From JAJXWB01 sp047971685 (GTDB lineage: Bacteria > Pseudomonadota > Alphaproteobacteria > Rhizobiales > Beijerinckiaceae): 24,348 nt of DNA. Of this stretch, positions 1-7,130 are shown piece by piece (within the stretch, counting starts at the first letter, position 1; each line of letters opens with the position of its first letter). The DNA is taken from assembly GCA_047971685.1 (NCBI GenBank), contig JBKDZW010000123.1, forward strand, positions 1-24,348, given 5' to 3'. A program made the translations under genes and the position numbers. The notes under the pieces are model-generated. The model was not told where the DNA came from. It saw only the letters and a list, made by a program, of their open reading frames with translations, and ran no database searches.

Positions 1-34
1 CGCTCGAGGCATGAGTCGCGATTGCCGGGCCTGA

Positions 35-64
35 CCGTCCTTGAAGAAGCGTCTTTCGGGACGG
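35..64 (-). terminator. Possible weak terminator after the haloacid dehalogenase gene
   Basis: A six-base inverted repeat (CCGTCC at 35-40, GGACGG at 59-64) encloses an inner GAAGA/TCTTTC partial stem, just beyond the TGA at 69-71. There is no T-run after it on the minus strand, so it may only be a 3'-end stabilising hairpin. Confidence 0.25.
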
Positions 65-68
65 CTTG

Positions 69-782
69 TCAGGATGAAGGTTCGAGATTGCGGCCGGCTT
101 GAAGATCCAAAAGCCCGGCGAGGCCGTTCAGGACGGTCGCCGGGCGAAATTCCGCATATTCGTCCGCCGCGCCTGCGCGGTTGATCCAGTTTGCGCAAAA
201 CCCGAATTTCACGGCGCCGGCGATATCCCAGCGGTTGGACGACTGGAAGAACACGTCCTGCGGGCCAAGTCCGTAGCGCGCGCTCACAAGCGCATAAACG
301 CGGCTGTCGGTCTTGAATACGCCGGCCTCCTCGACCGAGATCGAGGGGTCGAGCAGGTCGGCAAGCCCCGCCGAGCGCACCGCGCTTTCCAGCATGGCCG
401 GCGATCCGTTGGAGAGAATGACGAGTCTTGCGCCGCGCGCCTTCAAGGCGCCGAGCGTGGGGACGACATCGGGAAAGGCTTCGAGCGTCGCATAGGCGGA
501 AAGCAGTTTCGTCCGCGCCTCGCCGGATATGCCGCCGCAGCGCAGCGCTGCATGATCGAGCGCTTCCTCGGTCAGCGCCATGAAGTCGCGATAGGCGCCC
601 ATGAGCGAGCGCACCCAGCTATATTCGAGCTGTTTGGCGCGCCAGATTTCCGAGAGCATGTCGGCCTTCGGCCCCACCAGCGCGCGATGGCGCGCAACCG
701 CCGAATGCACGTCGAACAAGGTGCCGTAAGCGTCGAACGCATAGAGCGGGGGAGAGGTCATGTAGAGCGGGGAGGAGGTCAT
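69..782 (-). CDS. HAD-superfamily type II haloacid dehalogenase
   Basis: Predicted (S)-2-haloacid dehalogenase-type hydrolase of 237 residues, cytosolic. The nucleophile motif FDAYGTLFD (Asp17 from the first Met), the ILSNGSP motif, a conserved Lys in FKTDSRVY and the SSNRWDIAGA segment with Asn/Asp are the family's catalytic landmarks in the right order, and the length is normal. The native substrate cannot be read from sequence; many members act on small 2-haloacids or on unknown metabolites. The ATG at 782 overlaps the murJ stop as ATGA, implying translational coupling. A second ATG at 761 gives a start typical of the family (nucleophile at Asp10). The first seven codons are a near-copy of the next seven (MTSSPLY/MTSPPLY), so the start has been duplicated. 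Last gene of the glycosyltransferase-murJ operon; no functional link to those genes is evident. Confidence 0.88.
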   Translation of the reverse strand: MTSSPLYMTSPPLYAFDAYGTLFDVHSAVARHRALVGPKADMLSEIWRAKQLEYSWVRSLMGAYRDFMALTEEALDHAALRCGGISGEARTKLLSAYATLEAFPDVVPTLGALKARGARLVILSNGSPAMLESAVRSAGLADLLDPSISVEEAGVFKTDSRVYALVSARYGLGPQDVFFQSSNRWDIAGAVKFGFCANWINRAGAADEYAEFRPATVLNGLAGLLDLQAGRNLEPSS

Positions 783-2353
783 GGCGCATTCTCCGTCTTG
801 ACCGGCGCCTTGCGCCGCCGCGCGCCTTTCAGCGCCGACAGGTCGAGCCGCAACGCTTTTGCGGCGGCGAAAAAGGCAAGGCCATAGACGAGCGCCCCGG
901 CAAGCCCGAGCGTAACGAGCGCGAGAATGGCGGCGAAGCCGTCGAAGCGCGCCGCAAAGGCGCGCACGGGCGGCCCGCCCAGAAGCGCGACCGCAGCCAG
1001 CGCGAGCGCAGCGGCAAGGCTCGCGCCGGCCACCTTCATCAACACGGCATTGGGCCGCATCGCGCCCGCGCGCAGGGCGAGCGCGACGAGAATGCCGACA
1101 TTGATCCACGCGCCGATGGCGGTCGACAGCGCCAGCCCCGGCGCGCCGAGCGGCTGATAGAGCGCAAGCTTCAAGCCGACATTGAGGATGACCGCGACAA
1201 GCGCCGCCGCCATCGGCGTGGTCGTATCGCCGCGCGCCTGGAAACTCGCGCGCGCCGAGGAAATGAGAACGATGGCCAGCAATCCGACGCCATAGGCGCC
1301 GAGCACCCGCGCCGAGACCAGCGCATCGGCGTCGCTGAACCGCCCGCGCACGAACACCGCGCGCATGATCATGTCGGGGATCGTCAGAAAGGCGACGAAG
1401 AAGGGCATGGCCAGGGCGATCGTCAGCGCCATGGTGCGGTTTTGCGCGCGGATCGCTTCCTGTGGCGCGCCGGCTGCAAAGGCGCGACTCATTTCCGGCA
1501 GCAGCACTGTGCCCGCCGCAATGCCGATCACGCCGATCGGCAATTGATAGATGCGGTCGGCGTAATAGATCGACGAGGGGCCGCCGGTCGGCAGCAGCGA
1601 GGAAATGATCGTGTCGGCGAACATTGCGATCTGCACGCCGGCCGAGCCGATGACGGCAGGCCCGAGCGCCTTGAAGAATTGTTTGGCGTCGCCGTCCCAG
1701 CGCGGCCGCGCGAGATTGGAGGCAAGGCCCGCGCGCCGCGTGGCGATTTCGAGCAAGACAAGTTCGGCGACGCCCGCAAACGCGACGCCCGCCGCCGCCG
1801 CATAGCCGGCGCTGGGAAAGAAAACGGCCGCCGACAGCGCCGCGATCATCGACAGATTGAGCAGCACCGGCGCAAAGGCTGCGGCCGCGAACTTGTCATT
1901 GGCGTTCAGTACGCCCGAATGCAGCGTCACCAGAGTGACGAACAGCAGATAGGGAAAGGTGATGCGCGTCAGCGCGACGGCGAGGTCGAATTTTTGCGGG
2001 TCGGCCCGAAAACCCGGCGCCAGAAGATCGACGAGATAGGGCGTAAAGACGAGCGCCAGCGCCAGCAGCGCGATCTGCGAGGCCAGCAGCAGCGTGAAGA
2101 TGCGGCTGGAAAACCGCTTCGCCTCCGCCGGTCCCGTTGTTTCCAGGACGCGCGCGTATGAGGGAACGAAGGCGGCGTTGAACGCGCCTTCGCCGAAAAT
2201 CGCGCGAAAATGATTTGGCAGACGCAGCGCAACGACAAAGGCGTCGTTCATCGCGCCCGCGCCGAGGGTCGCCGCAAGCACGATGTCGCGCACAAAACCC
2301 GTAATGCGCGACAGCAGCGTGAAGCCGCCGACGGAAAGGAGATTACGGATCAT
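779..2353 (-). CDS. murJ: Lipid II flippase MurJ (MVF family)
   Basis: Inner-membrane protein of 524 residues that flips lipid II, the peptidoglycan precursor, to the periplasmic face. The N-terminus has the family signature SRITGFVRD followed by MNDAFVVALRLPNHFRAIFGEGAF. Arg16, Arg22, Asp37 and Arg50 line up with the cavity residues Arg18, Arg24, Asp39 and Arg52 known from E. coli MurJ. Many hydrophobic segments follow, consistent with the 14-helix fold, and the length matches the family. It starts at ATG 2353, overlapping the 3' end of the upstream glycosyltransferase by 11 bases, and ends in an ATGA overlap with the dehalogenase gene, so the three genes are probably one transcript. Essential in most bacteria. 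Confidence 0.95.
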   Translation of the reverse strand: MIRNLLSVGGFTLLSRITGFVRDIVLAATLGAGAMNDAFVVALRLPNHFRAIFGEGAFNAAFVPSYARVLETTGPAEAKRFSSRIFTLLLASQIALLALALVFTPYLVDLLAPGFRADPQKFDLAVALTRITFPYLLFVTLVTLHSGVLNANDKFAAAAFAPVLLNLSMIAALSAAVFFPSAGYAAAAGVAFAGVAELVLLEIATRRAGLASNLARPRWDGDAKQFFKALGPAVIGSAGVQIAMFADTIISSLLPTGGPSSIYYADRIYQLPIGVIGIAAGTVLLPEMSRAFAAGAPQEAIRAQNRTMALTIALAMPFFVAFLTIPDMIMRAVFVRGRFSDADALVSARVLGAYGVGLLAIVLISSARASFQARGDTTTPMAAALVAVILNVGLKLALYQPLGAPGLALSTAIGAWINVGILVALALRAGAMRPNAVLMKVAGASLAAALALAAVALLGGPPVRAFAARFDGFAAILALVTLGLAGALVYGLAFFAAAKALRLDLSALKGARRRKAPVKTENAP

Positions 2354-3332
2354 GCAGCGTTGCGAATCTGGAGTTTTCGCGGTCGTCGATCGAAAGATGT
2401 TCGGCCACTATATAGAGCGGGCGCCCTTTCACTTCGGCGAAAACGCGTCCGATATATTCGCCGAGCACGCCCAGCGTCATGAGCTGTATGCCTGACAGAA
2501 AGCTGACCGACACGATCAGCGAGGCGTAGCCTGGAACGTCCGCGCCGTAGATCAGCGTCGAAGCCATGATGTAGAGAGCGGCGAAAATGGCCAGGAACGA
2601 TACTGTCGTGCCGATGAAGGTTCCCACCATCAGCGGCACGGTCGAAAAAGACATGAGCCCGTCGAGCGCAAAGCGCGTGAGCTTGAGATAGTTGAATTTC
2701 GATTGTCCGTGCGTACGCTCTGCGACATCGAAGGGCACGCCGATCGACTTGAACCCGATCCAGGAATAGAGGCCCTTGTTGAAGCGCGCGCGTTCGCGCA
2801 TGCGCATCAGCGCATTGACGGCCTTGCGGTCGAGCAGGCGGAAATCGCCGGCGCCGGGCGGCAGCCGCGTTTCGCCGAGCCACTCGAAAATCTGGTAGAA
2901 GCGCAACGTCAGCGCGCGCCGTATCGCGGAATCGCTGTCGCGGTCGCGGCGCAGGCCGTAGACATTGCCGTAGCCCTCGCGCCATTTGGCGACCATGTCG
3001 GCGATCGTCTCGGGGGGGTGCTGGAGGTCGGCGTCCATGATGACGACGGCGCGCCCGCGCGCATGATCGAGGCCGGCGGCTATGGCGACTTCCTTGCCGA
3101 AATTGCGGCTGAAGGAAATGGCGTCGATGCGCGAATCCGCAGCGCGCGCGGCGCGCACCGCCTCCATCGTCGCGTCCTGCGAACCGTCGTCGATGAAAAT
3201 CACCTCATGCGAGGCGACGCAGGCCTCGAGCACGGGCGTCAGGCGCTCCACGAGCAATGGACTATTGTCGGCCTCGTTGCAGACGGGCGCGAGAACGGTC
3301 AGTTCCGGATTTTTCGACGCTGCGGCGGGCAA
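2343..3332 (-). CDS. GtrB/DPM1-like family 2 glycosyltransferase (polyprenyl-phosphate sugar transferase)
   Basis: Membrane-anchored GT2 enzyme of 329 residues, expected to move a sugar from a nucleotide donor onto undecaprenyl phosphate. The N-terminal GT-A domain has LAPVCNEAD, the IDDGS donor-binding loop (about 47-51) and the metal-binding DAD followed by LQHPPE (about 100-107). Two C-terminal hydrophobic helices (about 234-260 and 269-292) match the GtrB/ArnC/DPM1 architecture. No ATG or GTG lies near the conserved start. I chose TTG at 3332 because GGAG (3339-3342) sits six bases upstream and the resulting length is normal; the open frame continues further upstream but there encodes no recognisable protein. 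It heads the murJ operon and is divergent from a YdjC-type deacetylase, a pairing reminiscent of amino-sugar lipid carriers (inference). The sugar is unknown. Confidence 0.88.
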   Translation of the reverse strand: MPAAASKNPELTVLAPVCNEADNSPLLVERLTPVLEACVASHEVIFIDDGSQDATMEAVRAARAADSRIDAISFSRNFGKEVAIAAGLDHARGRAVVIMDADLQHPPETIADMVAKWREGYGNVYGLRRDRDSDSAIRRALTLRFYQIFEWLGETRLPPGAGDFRLLDRKAVNALMRMRERARFNKGLYSWIGFKSIGVPFDVAERTHGQSKFNYLKLTRFALDGLMSFSTVPLMVGTFIGTTVSFLAIFAALYIMASTLIYGADVPGYASLIVSVSFLSGIQLMTLGVLGEYIGRVFAEVKGRPLYIVAEHLSIDDRENSRFATLHDP

Positions 3333-3338
3333 AAATAT

Positions 3339-3342
3339 CTCC
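3339..3342 (-). promoter_or_regulatory. Ribosome binding site deciding a TTG start
   Basis: GGAG on the minus strand lies six bases before TTG 3332 and is the only good Shine-Dalgarno near the start of the conserved glycosyltransferase domain. Confidence 0.55.
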
Positions 3343-3382
3343 GGCGGAATGGCGTGTTTCGGTCGGGGGCGGATTTTGCGAG

Positions 3383-3420
3383 CATATCCTGCAAAGATTG
3401 CGGATTTCGATAAGGATATG
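3383..3420. repeat. REP-like palindromic element, copy A
   Basis: Outer arms CATATCC (3383-3389) and GGATATG (3414-3420) enclose an imperfect inner stem built on GCAAA and TTTCG. It is a diverged relative of the two copies at 12910-12950 and 12966-13006, sharing the outer arms and the CGATAAGGATATG end. It lies about 50 bases upstream of the glycosyltransferase start. Confidence 0.7.
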
Positions 3421-3523
3421 TGTCCAGGGCGGTGCGATGGAACGCCGGATTTCGGATGATCGCGATGCCTTCTAGAGCGCGAAGGGGTAAAGGGGAAGAC
3501 GGATTCTGGCGGACTGCGGTTCG

Positions 3524-3619
3524 CAAGAGCGGCGAAGACGCGAAAACAGGCTGGAAGCAAGAGCGGCGAAGACGCGGAAACAGGCTGGAAACAAGAGCGG
3601 CGAAGACGCGAAAACAGGC
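3524..3619. repeat. 34-base tandem repeat, about 2.8 copies
   Basis: Units begin with CAAGAGCGGCGAAGACGCG at 3524, 3558 and 3592, giving an exact 34-base period. Copies differ at one or two positions (for example GCGAAAACAGG versus GCGGAAACAGG). The array ends five bases before the first possible ATG of the deacetylase, so it probably lies in that gene's leader or promoter. Confidence 0.85.
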
Positions 3620-3644
3620 GTAGATGCAGGCGCGGGCGAAAACA

Positions 3645-4484
3645 ATGACGGGTTTCGGTTTCATCCTGTGCGCCGACGATTACGGCATGAGCGAAGCGGT
3701 CAGCCGCGGCCTGCTCGAAGTCGCCGCCGCCGGCCGGATATCGGCTGCCTCCGCCATGACCGCGCTGCCGGACTGGCCGCGCGCGGCGCGCGAATGGGCG
3801 GCCGCCCGGCCAGCCGTGGACCTTGGCCTGCATGTCACGCTGACCGTGGGCGCCCCCCTTGGCCCCATGCCGCATTTTTGTCCCGGCGGCGAATTTCCAG
3901 GCCTCGGCGCGCTGGCGGCGATGGCCTGGTCGGGTCGTCTGCCGCGTAAAGAAATCGAGGCCGAAATTCTGAGGCAGGTCGACGCTTTTCACGCCCATTT
4001 CGGCGCCGCGCCCACCCATGTCGACGGGCACCAGCACGTTCATCTGCTGCCGGGCGTGCGTGGCGCGTTGTTTGCGGCTCTCGCCGGACGCGGCCTGTCG
4101 CGCCTGCCTATGCGCGACAGTTCCGATGCGCCCGGCCGGATTGCCGCCCGCCGCGCCTTTGTGGCCAAGGCATTGAAAGTGAACGGAATCGCCGCCGGTT
4201 TCCGGGCCGCCGCCCGAAAGGCCGGCCATGCGCTCAATCAGGGGTTTGCCGGCTTTTCCGATTTTTCGCCCGCCGGCTATGACGCGCGGCGGTTCGCCGC
4301 CTATCTGGTCGCGCCCGGGCCGCGCCATCTGGTCATGTGCCACCCGGGCTACGTCGACGACGCCTTGCGCCGGCTCGATCCCGTCACGCAGGCGCGCGAA
4401 AACGAACTGGCTTTTTTCCTGTCGCGGGATTTCGAGGCGGTTTTGGCGGAAAAAGGCGCGCATCTCCTGCGTTATACAATGTAG
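3645..4484 (+). CDS. YdjC/ChbG/HpnK-family carbohydrate deacetylase
   Basis: Predicted metal-dependent N-deacetylase of 279 residues acting on an acetylated amino sugar. Family landmarks are present: ADDYG (10-14), a histidine in GLHVTL (about 63), HVDGHQHVH (125-133) and CHPGYVDD near the C-terminus. Members include ChbG (chito-oligosaccharides), HpnK (GlcNAc-hopanoid) and NaxD of Francisella (undecaprenyl-phosphate-GalNAc). The divergent GtrB-like glycosyltransferase makes a lipid-linked substrate the most attractive guess, but this is inference. No other hopanoid gene is in the window, so I do not use the symbol hpnK. Start: ATG 3645 directly precedes the conserved core; ATG 3624 would add seven residues, and neither has a strong Shine-Dalgarno. 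The TAG stop (4482-4484) abuts a CtrA-type box. Confidence 0.87.
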   Translation: MTGFGFILCADDYGMSEAVSRGLLEVAAAGRISAASAMTALPDWPRAAREWAAARPAVDLGLHVTLTVGAPLGPMPHFCPGGEFPGLGALAAMAWSGRLPRKEIEAEILRQVDAFHAHFGAAPTHVDGHQHVHLLPGVRGALFAALAGRGLSRLPMRDSSDAPGRIAARRAFVAKALKVNGIAAGFRAAARKAGHALNQGFAGFSDFSPAGYDARRFAAYLVAPGPRHLVMCHPGYVDDALRRLDPVTQARENELAFFLSRDFEAVLAEKGAHLLRYTM

Positions 4485-4499
4485 TTAACGCGCTCTTAA
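4485..4499 (+). promoter_or_regulatory. Candidate CtrA binding site (perfect TTAA-N7-TTAA)
   Basis: TTAACGCGCTCTTAA gives both half-sites of the CtrA consensus with exact seven-base spacing, followed by C as in the extended TTAAC form. It begins immediately after the deacetylase stop and lies 71 bases before the MCP ATG. If the box sits at about -35 the leader would be roughly 45 bases. CtrA controls motility and chemotaxis genes in many Alphaproteobacteria. Confidence 0.6.
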
Positions 4500-4570
4500 C
4501 CGGCCTGTTTCACTCTTGCATTGCTATGATTCCGAACGGCGCCGGTCGTTCTCCCACGCCAGAGCCGCTT

Positions 4571-6316
4571 ATGAATTTCAGCAAACTTCTCGATCGAGGC
4601 AAAGACCTGGTGGGCAAAAGCCTGAAGGGCGATGACCTGACGGGCCAGGATCCGGCAGGCAAAGATACGGCGGACAGGTATCCGGCAGGCAAAGGCGTGG
4701 GGCGCTCGAATTCGATGCGCAACCGCATCGTTCTGGCGGCTTCCGGCTTGGTCGCCGCCCTCGTCCTGATCAGCGCGCTGATCGCCAATTGGTATACGTG
4801 GCAGAGCGCGCGCCGGGACTTGCTCACCCGCAACGCCGCCCAGCTCAGCATTGTCGCGCCGAGCGTGAGCGCAGCCATCCTTCGGGACGACGGGCAGGCG
4901 ATCGAACATCTGCTTTCGGGCTTCCTCGATCATCATTCGGTCAGCGCCGCAGTCGTGCTCGACGGCGCGGGCAGGAGCCTGGCCGTCCTGCAACGTGATC
5001 CCCTGGCGGCGCCCGCGCCGGAGGCCTTGCGCGAGACGGCGAGCCGCCTGGGTGGGGGCGCGCGCCAGATGTCCGCGCCGCTTTCCAACGGCGTCCTGCT
5101 TGTCCAGCCGCTCAAGGGCGGCGACAACCAGCCCGGAGGCCGCATTGCCGTGGCCGTCAATTTCAGCCCGACCGATTCGGCGGCCCTGCGCGAACTGATC
5201 TTCTGGCTGGCCGAAGCTCTGATCACTGTGGCCGCCGTCGCGATCGTGCTGCATCATCTGGTGGGCAAGGTCGTCGCTCCGCTCACCCAATTGTCGGGCG
5301 CCATGACGGAGCTTGCCGAAGGCGATCTCGCCGTCAAAATCCCTCATCGCCGCCGCAAGGACGAGATCGGCGATCTCGCGCGCTCCATCGAGGTGTTCAA
5401 ACAGGGGCTGATCGACCGCCAGAACCTGCAATCGGCCGCCGAACAGCGGGTTGAGAACGACAGCGTGCGCCGTCACGCGCTCGAAAGCATGATCGACGGT
5501 TTTCGCGCGACCGTGGGCGACTTGCTGGCGCAGGTCTCCAGCCACGCCGAACAGATGACGGTGGCCGCCGATAGCCTCTCCACCATAGCGCGCGACAGCA
5601 ACGGGCGTGCGGAGGCGGCCTCGTCGGGCACATCGGAGGCCTCGCGCAACGTGACCACGGTTGCGCGCGCTTCGGAAGAATTGTTCCAGTCGATCTCCGA
5701 AATCGAAACGCAGATCGGCCGCGCCCGCCAGCATGTGCAGGACGCATCGGACACCACCGTCGTGACGGCCGGCGCCATCGGCGGTCTCGCCGACAAAGCC
5801 AACGCCATCGGCGAAATCGTCGGTCTCATCCAGGCAATCGCCGCCCAGACCAATCTGCTCGCGCTCAACGCCACCATCGAGGCCGCGCGCGCCGGCGGCG
5901 CCGGCCGCGGCTTTGCGGTCGTCGCGCAGGAAGTCAAGGCGCTTGCGGGCCAGACCGCCCACGCTACCGAACGGATCGCCGAACATGTCGCCGCCATTCA
6001 GGATGCGACCTCGACATCGGTGCAGGCGATCGCCGCGATCAGCGCGACCATGAAGGACGCCGAAAGCTTCACCGCCTCCATCGCGGTCGCGGTCGAACAG
6101 CAGGCGGCGGCCACCAACGAAATCGCGCGCAGTGTGAGCGAAGCCGCGCGCGGCGCCGAAAGCGCGGCCAAAAACATGACGCAATTGAAGATGAGCGTAG
6201 GCGAAACCGACCAGTCGGCCGGCCAGGTGCATCAGGCCGCCGACGACATGGCCGCCCAGTCGCGCGAATTGAACGAAGCCATCGAGGATTTCCTGCGCAA
6301 GGTGGCGGCGGCCTGA
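4571..6316 (+). CDS. Methyl-accepting chemotaxis protein (transmembrane, HAMP)
   Basis: Chemoreceptor of 581 residues. In order: a polar, repeat-like cytoplasmic N-terminus rich in D/G/K (1-48); TM1 (about 52-74); a short periplasmic sensor (75-206) without a family I recognise; TM2 (207-231); HAMP (about 231-283, with DEIGDLARSIEVFK); then a long coiled-coil signalling domain whose hairpin tip contains IVGLIQAIAAQTNLLALNAT (417-436) and the following EAARAG and RGFAVVAQEVKALA segments, which contact CheA/CheW. No CheR-tethering pentapeptide is seen at the C-terminus. Start: ATG 4571 is the first Met giving a normal N-terminus; its Shine-Dalgarno is weak. No other chemotaxis gene is adjacent, so it is an orphan receptor. 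The CtrA-type box upstream suggests cell-cycle or motility co-regulation. Ligand unknown. Confidence 0.92.
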   Translation: MNFSKLLDRGKDLVGKSLKGDDLTGQDPAGKDTADRYPAGKGVGRSNSMRNRIVLAASGLVAALVLISALIANWYTWQSARRDLLTRNAAQLSIVAPSVSAAILRDDGQAIEHLLSGFLDHHSVSAAVVLDGAGRSLAVLQRDPLAAPAPEALRETASRLGGGARQMSAPLSNGVLLVQPLKGGDNQPGGRIAVAVNFSPTDSAALRELIFWLAEALITVAAVAIVLHHLVGKVVAPLTQLSGAMTELAEGDLAVKIPHRRRKDEIGDLARSIEVFKQGLIDRQNLQSAAEQRVENDSVRRHALESMIDGFRATVGDLLAQVSSHAEQMTVAADSLSTIARDSNGRAEAASSGTSEASRNVTTVARASEELFQSISEIETQIGRARQHVQDASDTTVVTAGAIGGLADKANAIGEIVGLIQAIAAQTNLLALNATIEAARAGGAGRGFAVVAQEVKALAGQTAHATERIAEHVAAIQDATSTSVQAIAAISATMKDAESFTASIAVAVEQQAAATNEIARSVSEAARGAESAAKNMTQLKMSVGETDQSAGQVHQAADDMAAQSRELNEAIEDFLRKVAAA

Positions 6317-6334
6317 ATTCTTGCGCGCTGAAAT

Positions 6335-6365
6335 AAAAAAGCCCGGACGTCGCCCGGGCTTTCTC
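6335..6365. terminator. Bidirectional rho-independent terminator
   Basis: AAAGCCCGG (6338-6346) pairs with CCGGGCTTT (6354-6362) around a seven-base loop. A-rich sequence on the left and T-rich on the right make it usable from both strands. It sits between the convergent MCP and superoxide dismutase genes. Confidence 0.85.
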
Positions 6366-6380
6366 GTTTCTGAAACCGTT

Positions 6381-6977
6381 TCAGCGCGTCTTCTGGAACA
6401 TTTCGTCGACATAATCCCAGTTGACGAGATGGTCGACGAAAGCCTTGAGATAATCGGCGCGGCGATTGCGATAGTCGATGTAATAGGAATGCTCCCATAC
6501 GTCGCAGCCCAGGATCGGCGTCGCGCCGTGCACGAGCGGGGGCTCGCCGTTCGGCGTCTTCATCACGGAAACCTTGCCGTCCTTGACCGCAAGCCAGGCC
6601 CAGCCCGAACCGAACTGGCCGAGGCCGGCGGCGATGAAGTCTTCCTTCATCTTGTCCACGGAGCCGCAGCCATCGACGATCGCCTTTTCGAGCGCGCCGG
6701 GAATCTTGCCGCCGCCATTGGGTTTCATCCAGCGCCAGAAGTGCAGATGATTGTAATGCTGGCCGGCGTTGTTGAAGAGCGGCGCATTTTTGCCATAGGC
6801 GCCCTTCACGATATCTTCGAGCGCCGAATTTTCGAATTCCGTGCCCTTCATCAGATTGTTGCCGGTCGTGACATAGGCGGCGTGATGCTTGTCGTGATGG
6901 TATTCCAGCGTCTCCTTGGACATGTACGGCTGGAGCGCATCGTAGGCATAAGGCAGGGGCGGCAGGGTGAAGGACAT
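6381..6977 (-). CDS. sodB: Superoxide dismutase, iron type
   Basis: Converts superoxide to oxygen and hydrogen peroxide in the cytosol; 198 residues, normal length. Metal ligands are visible: His27 (YHHDKHH), His77 (NHLHFW), Asp159 and His163 (DVWEHSYY). The second-sphere Gln lies in the N-terminal domain (NNAGQ, Gln73) while the C-terminal site where Mn enzymes place Gln reads TPNGEPPL, which favours an Fe enzyme. There is no signal peptide. GGAG lies seven bases before the ATG. The gene is monocistronic between the shared terminator and a divergent hypothetical gene. Its leader carries an eight-base inverted repeat (7003-7026). Confidence 0.95.
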   Translation of the reverse strand: MSFTLPPLPYAYDALQPYMSKETLEYHHDKHHAAYVTTGNNLMKGTEFENSALEDIVKGAYGKNAPLFNNAGQHYNHLHFWRWMKPNGGGKIPGALEKAIVDGCGSVDKMKEDFIAAGLGQFGSGWAWLAVKDGKVSVMKTPNGEPPLVHGATPILGCDVWEHSYYIDYRNRRADYLKAFVDHLVNWDYVDEMFQKTR

Positions 6978-7002
6978 AAATCAGCTCCCGAAAAGGCATG
7001 CA

Positions 7003-7026
7003 TCGGGCGCAATGTGGCGCGCCCGA
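7003..7026. repeat. Inverted repeat in the sodB leader
   Basis: TCGGGCGC (7003-7010) and GCGCCCGA (7019-7026) form a perfect eight-base inverted repeat with an eight-base loop, 26 bases before the sodB start. It could be an operator or an RNA hairpin in the leader. Confidence 0.45.
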
Positions 7027-7130
7027 GAGAACCATAATTAGGAAGATCGGAGGCGCGCGGCAACCCGCCTGCGATGATCGGCCTTTGCGCAGGCTGCTAA
7101 GAGAATTATTCTATTGATTCTGGGAGGGGC

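Larger units (their letters stand above)
3333..3644. other. Divergent intergenic spacer, repeat-filled
   Basis: This 312-base spacer between the glycosyltransferase (left, minus strand) and the deacetylase (right, plus strand) contains a REP-like palindrome (3383-3420) and a 34-base tandem repeat (3524-3619). I see no confident sigma-70 promoter for either gene and no independent coding region. Confidence 0.6.

Noticed and set aside
3383..3619. CRISPR-like array in the 3.4-3.6 kb spacer
   Set aside because: The 34-base units are contiguous without unique spacers and no cas gene is present.
3333..4463. Upstream extension of the glycosyltransferase frame across the deacetylase gene
   Set aside because: The extension is antisense to the YdjC-type deacetylase and runs through repeats; the conserved GT2 domain begins just after TTG 3332.
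4496..6412. Long minus-strand open frame (over 600 codons) opposite the MCP gene
   Set aside because: It is antisense to a clear chemoreceptor, its composition is Arg/Gly/Asp-rich as expected for GC-rich shadow frames, and it has no recognisable domain.
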